Assembly: GCA_035626155.1 (NCBI GenBank)
Contig: DASPOF010000056.1
Coordinates: 1 to 8,535 of the forward strand
Length of the DNA: 8,535 nucleotides
Source of the DNA: DASPOF01 sp035626155
GTDB lineage: Bacteria > Desulfobacterota > Binatia > Binatales > Binataceae
Direction of reading: 5' to 3'
The notes under the pieces: model-generated
Database searches by the model: none
What the model was told of the DNA's origin: nothing
The model's input: only the letters and a program-made list of their open reading frames with translations
Shown: piece by piece, positions 5,365 to 8,535 of the stretch
Position numbering within the stretch: the stretch's first letter is position 1
Layout: each line of letters begins with the position of its first letter
Made by a program: the position numbers and the translations under genes

Positions 5365-7509
5365 CTAATCTCCTGGCTCCACTTGCGCCAACATTTTAAA
5401 GATAGCGCGCTCCACGAAGGCCTGCAACGTATCGAGATTGACGAGATCGAGCATGCTTCTGGCCCTTTCGAAAGCGCCTTCACGAATGCCCACTCTGATC
5501 ACGCCCGGAGGCGGTGCGAAGTCATCTTCATCGGAGAGGCGGACTGGGACCGCGACCAGCGCGCGCTCGTCATCGAGCATTCCCAAAGCAGGTGCCTCCA
5601 GCACGCGCCGTTCTTCTGGAACAATTGCGCTTGACCCGACGTTGCCGCGCCAAGCTTCCGACATCACCTCCGAATTCTCGTGAAGATCGACCGGTGATGG
5701 CCGCGGCGTGCCAAGAGCGGGCCATGATCCTAGCAGTTCGAGTCGGCTCTGGCGGGCCCCTTCTGGAACGTACATTGAGCAGACAACATCGTCGCCCCAA
5801 TTCGGAGCAACTGATTGATGGAAAAGCCGGGCGAGCTGAAGCCCATTGCGGCGTGCGTACCAAATGAAACGAGCGGCCTTCGGAGACGGCTCGCGGCGCG
5901 GCGGTTCCCACGCGATCACGTAGCGGTAGTTTTTGAGTGGGTAGGGTACCGTCAGTGCATACACTCCTGTCCGGATTACGCGCAAACAACTCACCAGGTC
6001 GGGCGGCGATGAGAATTGATGGGGATCACCTTTCGCCTCCTGCTGGAATACTTGCACGTCCGCGTCCGCAGGCGCGACTTCGGCCGGCACCTCGACCAGC
6101 AGCCGCAAGGTCCGCAGCGAGCTGACTGCCGTGGCCGCGGCAAACTCGTAGCCTAGACGGCGCAACGGACCGGCCTCCGGCATCTTTTTTACGATATCCA
6201 TCTCGTCCGCCGTCAGCACCGCACCGCCCTGCCAATTGTAAGAGAGTTGCACGCCCAACGGCTCACCGGCCACTGCCGGGTCGACGTTACAGTCAAAGTA
6301 GAATTGGCGTGGGTCGTCCGCGTTTTTCTTACCCAGGGCCTTGAAGACCAGGTCCACAGGCGGCCTCCACTCCCGTCCGTTTGGTCTTCGAAATCGAATG
6401 TTCAAGTCCGTCGGAACGCCGGTGTCATTGGATACCAGCAGGCTCCACTTGTTTTCTTCGATCAGCCAGTCAGACCGAGCCTCGTGCACGCGCCCGTCAC
6501 CGTCGCGCGTGAACTGGACCGACTTGACGATTTCGCTGGTGGTGGGCCGCTCCAGAATCTGGCCGCTGCGGCGCAGGGAACGGCTGCGGCGCACGTCCTC
6601 TGACTCAAATAGGCGATAATACGTTCCGGCATCCCACTGGCCGGCGTTCCATTTCCGCACTCGCATGGTAACTGAGCGATCAGGCCATAGCTCGAACAAA
6701 TTGTAGGTCCCGTGGTCCTGCTCGCAGCGGACCGAATCTGCGACACCCGTCGAAGAACCCGCGGCGATGACCGTGGTTTCGCCGCCGCCGCCCGTGATCG
6801 TCGTATAGCGGCCCCAATTGGCAGCATGCTCGTGACCGTGGAGGACTACATCGACATGTGCGCACGCGAGCGCTTCCAGCAGCGATCCGGAATTAGTAAG
6901 CGAGGTCACGTTCAGCAGTTTTAGCGGACTGTTCTGGTTCTTCTGCTCAAGCGCACGAACGGAAAGCACATGATGATGTACCAGCATGAGACCCAGGTCG
7001 ATGTCGCTTGAACCCAGCATGGTGTCCGCGATTCGCTGAAGCTCAGGAAGCGAGATACGTCCACGCGCGAATCGGTCCGCCTCGCGGCTGGAATCCAGGC
7101 CGAGGATCCGTAAAGTCCAGCGGTTGGTCTGCGGTCCAAGAACAAGGTTTGTCTGATTGCCAAGCGTTGCAAGAAACCAGTTGAAGTAGGATTCAAAGCT
7201 TGATGGCCGCCACAGCCACTGTCCAAGTTTCGATTCCCACAACCGATTACCGTGCCAGAACCGGTCGTGGTTGCCCGGACATACCCAGCAGGGCGTGATG
7301 CCGCGCGGCCCTGTGCACAGGTCGATAAGTGCGTCCAGTGCTTCGCGGAAAAGCTCTTGCTTGGGGTTGTCTGCGAGGTCTCCAGTTATCAGGATCAAAT
7401 CGGGTTTGATCTGATCCTTCAGATGGTCCTTCAACAGATTCCAGGTAGCAGTTTGCCCGGAGAGGCCGAAGTGTAAGTCGCTGATGTGGGCAAGCTTGAT
7501 CGGGTCCAT
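5365..7509 (-). CDS. Multidomain metallophosphoesterase with GAF-like C-terminal region
   Basis: A 714-residue soluble protein. Residues 1-290 form a calcineurin-like metallophosphoesterase with all five metal-site motifs: D11-L-H13, G43-D44, G79-N80-H81-D82, the H178-H179-H180 run, and G225-H226-E-H228. The pattern resembles class III cyclic-nucleotide phosphodiesterases (CpdA type), although DNA/RNA or nucleotide substrates cannot be excluded. Residues about 300-540 look beta-rich and match no family I know. Residues about 550-714 resemble a GAF sensor domain (WRGNVGSSAI; RALVAVPVRL; GVIRVGIREG; final helix LDTLQAFVERAIFKML). The start at ATG 7509 is chosen because GGAGG stands six bases before it and motif I begins at residue 11; an upstream in-frame ATG at 7560 lacks a binding site. 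GC content appears lower than in flanking genes. A 73-residue gene follows after six bases. Confidence 0.9.
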   Translation of the reverse strand: MDPIKLAHISDLHFGLSGQTATWNLLKDHLKDQIKPDLILITGDLADNPKQELFREALDALIDLCTGPRGITPCWVCPGNHDRFWHGNRLWESKLGQWLWRPSSFESYFNWFLATLGNQTNLVLGPQTNRWTLRILGLDSSREADRFARGRISLPELQRIADTMLGSSDIDLGLMLVHHHVLSVRALEQKNQNSPLKLLNVTSLTNSGSLLEALACAHVDVVLHGHEHAANWGRYTTITGGGGETTVIAAGSSTGVADSVRCEQDHGTYNLFELWPDRSVTMRVRKWNAGQWDAGTYYRLFESEDVRRSRSLRRSGQILERPTTSEIVKSVQFTRDGDGRVHEARSDWLIEENKWSLLVSNDTGVPTDLNIRFRRPNGREWRPPVDLVFKALGKKNADDPRQFYFDCNVDPAVAGEPLGVQLSYNWQGGAVLTADEMDIVKKMPEAGPLRRLGYEFAAATAVSSLRTLRLLVEVPAEVAPADADVQVFQQEAKGDPHQFSSPPDLVSCLRVIRTGVYALTVPYPLKNYRYVIAWEPPRREPSPKAARFIWYARRNGLQLARLFHQSVAPNWGDDVVCSMYVPEGARQSRLELLGSWPALGTPRPSPVDLHENSEVMSEAWRGNVGSSAIVPEERRVLEAPALGMLDDERALVAVPVRLSDEDDFAPPPGVIRVGIREGAFERARSMLDLVNLDTLQAFVERAIFKMLAQVEPGD

Positions 7510-7555
7510 CGCCCCCCTCCACGGAATTTCCGTCTTGGCAGCTCCGATCGTCCTA

Positions 7556-7583
7556 TCCATAGCACCGCGGTGACGTAGCGCAA
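7556..7583 (-). promoter_or_regulatory. Weak candidate promoter with a palindrome, upstream of the metallophosphoesterase
   Basis: On the minus strand TTGCGC (7578-7583) and TATGGA (7556-7561) are 16 bases apart. The spacer contains a perfect 10-base palindrome CACCGCGGTG (7563-7572), placed where an operator would block polymerase. The -10 match is poor, so this is a guess about where the phosphoesterase transcript starts. Confidence 0.25.
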
Positions 7584-7606
7584 ACAGTCAGGCATATGCC
7601 GGCGGT

Positions 7607-8020
7607 TTACCGATTCGAAGCAAGGCGCGAGCGCGCCCGGATCGGCTGGCGCGTATTCGAAGCGGTCACAGGCGGTGATGCAGGCTTGCAGATATTTGCC
7701 GTGGATCCGGAGTTAGCGACACCGCCGCCCTGTCCGCGGATGTCGCGCCCATCCCGCGCGTTCGAGCGCACGGATGATGTCAGTCCCGGAGCAGACTGGG
7801 AGCCGGCGCATGCGGCCGGCGGGACTTCAATTTCGGCTACCTGGATTTCGCTCGGAAGCCCCAGCGCGTGGCGCGTTTCGAGTGACACCATTATCGCTTC
7901 GCGTATGTTCGCGAGCGCCTCTTCGCGGGTGCGTCCCTGGCTGACGCAGCCCGGAAGCGCCAGACAATCGGCGACGACCCAGCCGTCTTCGTCGGTCTCC
8001 AATGTCACCAGAAACTTCAT
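7607..8020 (-). CDS. hicB: HicB-family antitoxin, C-terminally extended by apparent stop loss
   Basis: Residues 1-66 are a textbook HicB partial-RNase-H fold: MKFLVTLETDEDGWVVADC, then LALPGCVSQGRTREEALANI, ending in EIQVAEIEV. HicB proteins neutralise the HicA mRNA-cleaving toxin. This type is normally about 70 residues, but the frame here continues to 137 residues through low-complexity sequence with no family likeness. At codon 71 the sequence reads GCA TGC, overlapping the hicA ATG at 7811; in many hicBA pairs the overlap is ATGA, giving a TGA stop for hicB at this exact spot. A single A-to-C change would explain the extension. The ATG at 8020 lies 11 bases after the Memo gene stop, with no good ribosome binding site, so it may depend on read-through from that gene. 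Confidence 0.85.
   Translation of the reverse strand: MKFLVTLETDEDGWVVADCLALPGCVSQGRTREEALANIREAIMVSLETRHALGLPSEIQVAEIEVPPAACAGSQSAPGLTSSVRSNARDGRDIRGQGGGVANSGSTANICKPASPPVTASNTRQPIRARSRLASNR
7713..7811 (-). pseudogene. hicA: Truncated HicA toxin remnant
   Basis: Starting at ATG 7811, overlapping the hicB frame, the first 21 residues MRRLPVCSGTDIIRALERAG-W are the N-terminus of a HicA mRNA interferase, whose usual form is M.RLP..SG.D.IRALERAGW. HicA then normally has a Gly-Ser-His element with the catalytic His and runs to 60-80 residues. Here residue 28 is the Gly, but Arg-Arg replaces Ser-His, and the frame stops with TAA at 7713-7715 after 32 codons. The toxin should be inactive. The same frame stays open below the stop to about 7561 but shows no HicA likeness. 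Confidence 0.75.
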
Positions 8021-8031
8021 GGAGCGAACAA

Positions 8032-8535
8032 TCAGTCGATTGCGAGGCTGGCGAAGGATACGGCCGAGTCGGTCTGCGGCTCCATCGCGATTCCGTACTT
8101 GAGCAGCCTGCCCGTGCGGCCGCGCAAGAGTTCGAGCTGCGTGTACATCGGCGCGAGCCCGCAGATCTTACGCGCATCGCGGTCCTTCACGATGTCCGCG
8201 AAGAACCCGGCCGCATCGCCGCGCTTGATGTACTCGATCAGCCCGAGGTCCTCGCGCTTGACGCGCTCGGCGACCTGCTCATCGGCGGCGAACGCATCGC
8301 CGAACTTCCTCCCCACGTGCGCGAAATCCACCCCCGCAATCACGATCGCGCGGCGCCGCTCGGATGCGAGCATCTCCCGGAGCGAATCGATGAACGAGCG
8401 GACACGCGGATCGCTTTCGGGCGCGCGGCCCGACCCGACCATCTCGTGAAATGAACTCACCAGGATAGGCACAACCTGGTAGCCGCGCGTGCCGAGCGCC
8501 CAGGCGAGGAACAGCGCCTGGAATTCGATCGAATG
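8032..8535 (-). CDS. Memo-family protein (AmmeMemoRadiSam system protein B), C-terminal part, runs off the right edge
   Basis: The 167 residues inside the window are the C-terminal portion; the true start lies beyond the edge. The frame begins with HSIEFQALFLAWALG, whose His matches a metal-binding His of human MEMO1 (in EHSIE). It continues with the family stretch VVPILVSS, the IAGVDFAHVGRKFGD segment (equivalent to SSDFCHWG of MEMO1), and K-ICG-LAPM, whose Cys corresponds to the metal-ligand Cys of MEMO1. So the ligand residues visible here are kept. The fold is related to extradiol dioxygenases (LigB-like). In bacteria and archaea the gene often sits with AMMECR1-domain and radical SAM genes; any such neighbours would lie outside this window. 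The stop (TGA, 8032-8034) is 11 bases before hicB. A GTG at 8472 is internal, not the start. Confidence 0.92.
   Translation of the reverse strand, partial: HSIEFQALFLAWALGTRGYQVVPILVSSFHEMVGSGRAPESDPRVRSFIDSLREMLASERRRAIVIAGVDFAHVGRKFGDAFAADEQVAERVKREDLGLIEYIKRGDAAGFFADIVKDRDARKICGLAPMYTQLELLRGRTGRLLKYGIAMEPQTDSAVSFASLAID

Noticed and set aside
7596..8102. Plus-strand open frame of 168 codons
   Set aside because: It is antisense to hicB, the hicA remnant and part of Memo; only its first 40 codons read somewhat like protein, and the minus frame there is more coding-like.
4660..8535. Search for a duplicated tRNA 3' end as an attachment site
   Set aside because: No second copy of the TTCGAGTCCAGGTGCG stretch is seen up to the right edge, so no att site can be claimed.
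1..8535. CRISPR array, insertion sequence ends, rRNA
   Set aside because: No regularly spaced direct repeats, transposase motif or rRNA sequence was found on either strand.

Overview
The window is GC-rich bacterial chromosomal DNA. It holds compact protein genes, one tRNA with an encoded CCA end, and a sigma70-type promoter. The gene mix (secreted S53 sedolisin protease, stand-alone DHH phosphoesterase, half-size TauE/SafE protein, ferritin-like small protein, Memo protein, HicB antitoxin) fits an environmental lineage of the deltaproteobacterial, Binatota or Acidobacteriota kind. No marker here fixes the phylum.

Layout. (1) 1-1165, minus: N-terminal 388 residues of a secreted sedolisin protease, running off the left edge, with a promoter about 160 bases upstream and a hairpin in its leader. 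(2) 1512-2177, minus: a CDP-alcohol phosphatidyltransferase whose 5' end overlaps that of a divergent gene. (3) 2136-4438, plus: four co-directional genes: DHH phosphoesterase, TauE/SafE half-transporter, small membrane zinc-ribbon protein, ferritin-like four-helix protein. (4) 4568-4687, plus: tRNA-Val(CAC) with its own promoter. (5) 4688-5136: mostly non-coding, with a strong hairpin. (6) 5137-7509, minus: a two-gene unit made of a 714-residue metallophosphoesterase with a long unassigned middle and a GAF-like C-terminus, followed after six bases by a 73-residue Ala-rich protein. (7) 7607-8535, minus: Memo-family protein (C-terminal part, running off the right edge), then a HicB antitoxin whose stop codon appears lost, overlapping a truncated HicA toxin remnant.

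The most interesting part is 4688-8020. A tRNA flank, a multidomain metallophosphoesterase with a coupled small partner, lower GC by eye than the neighbours, and a decayed toxin-antitoxin pair together look like accessory DNA. The phosphoesterase has all five metal-binding motifs intact plus a possible C-terminal sensor, so a nucleotide-signalling or conflict role is a reasonable hypothesis. No integrase or duplicated tRNA end is visible, so mobility is inferred only.
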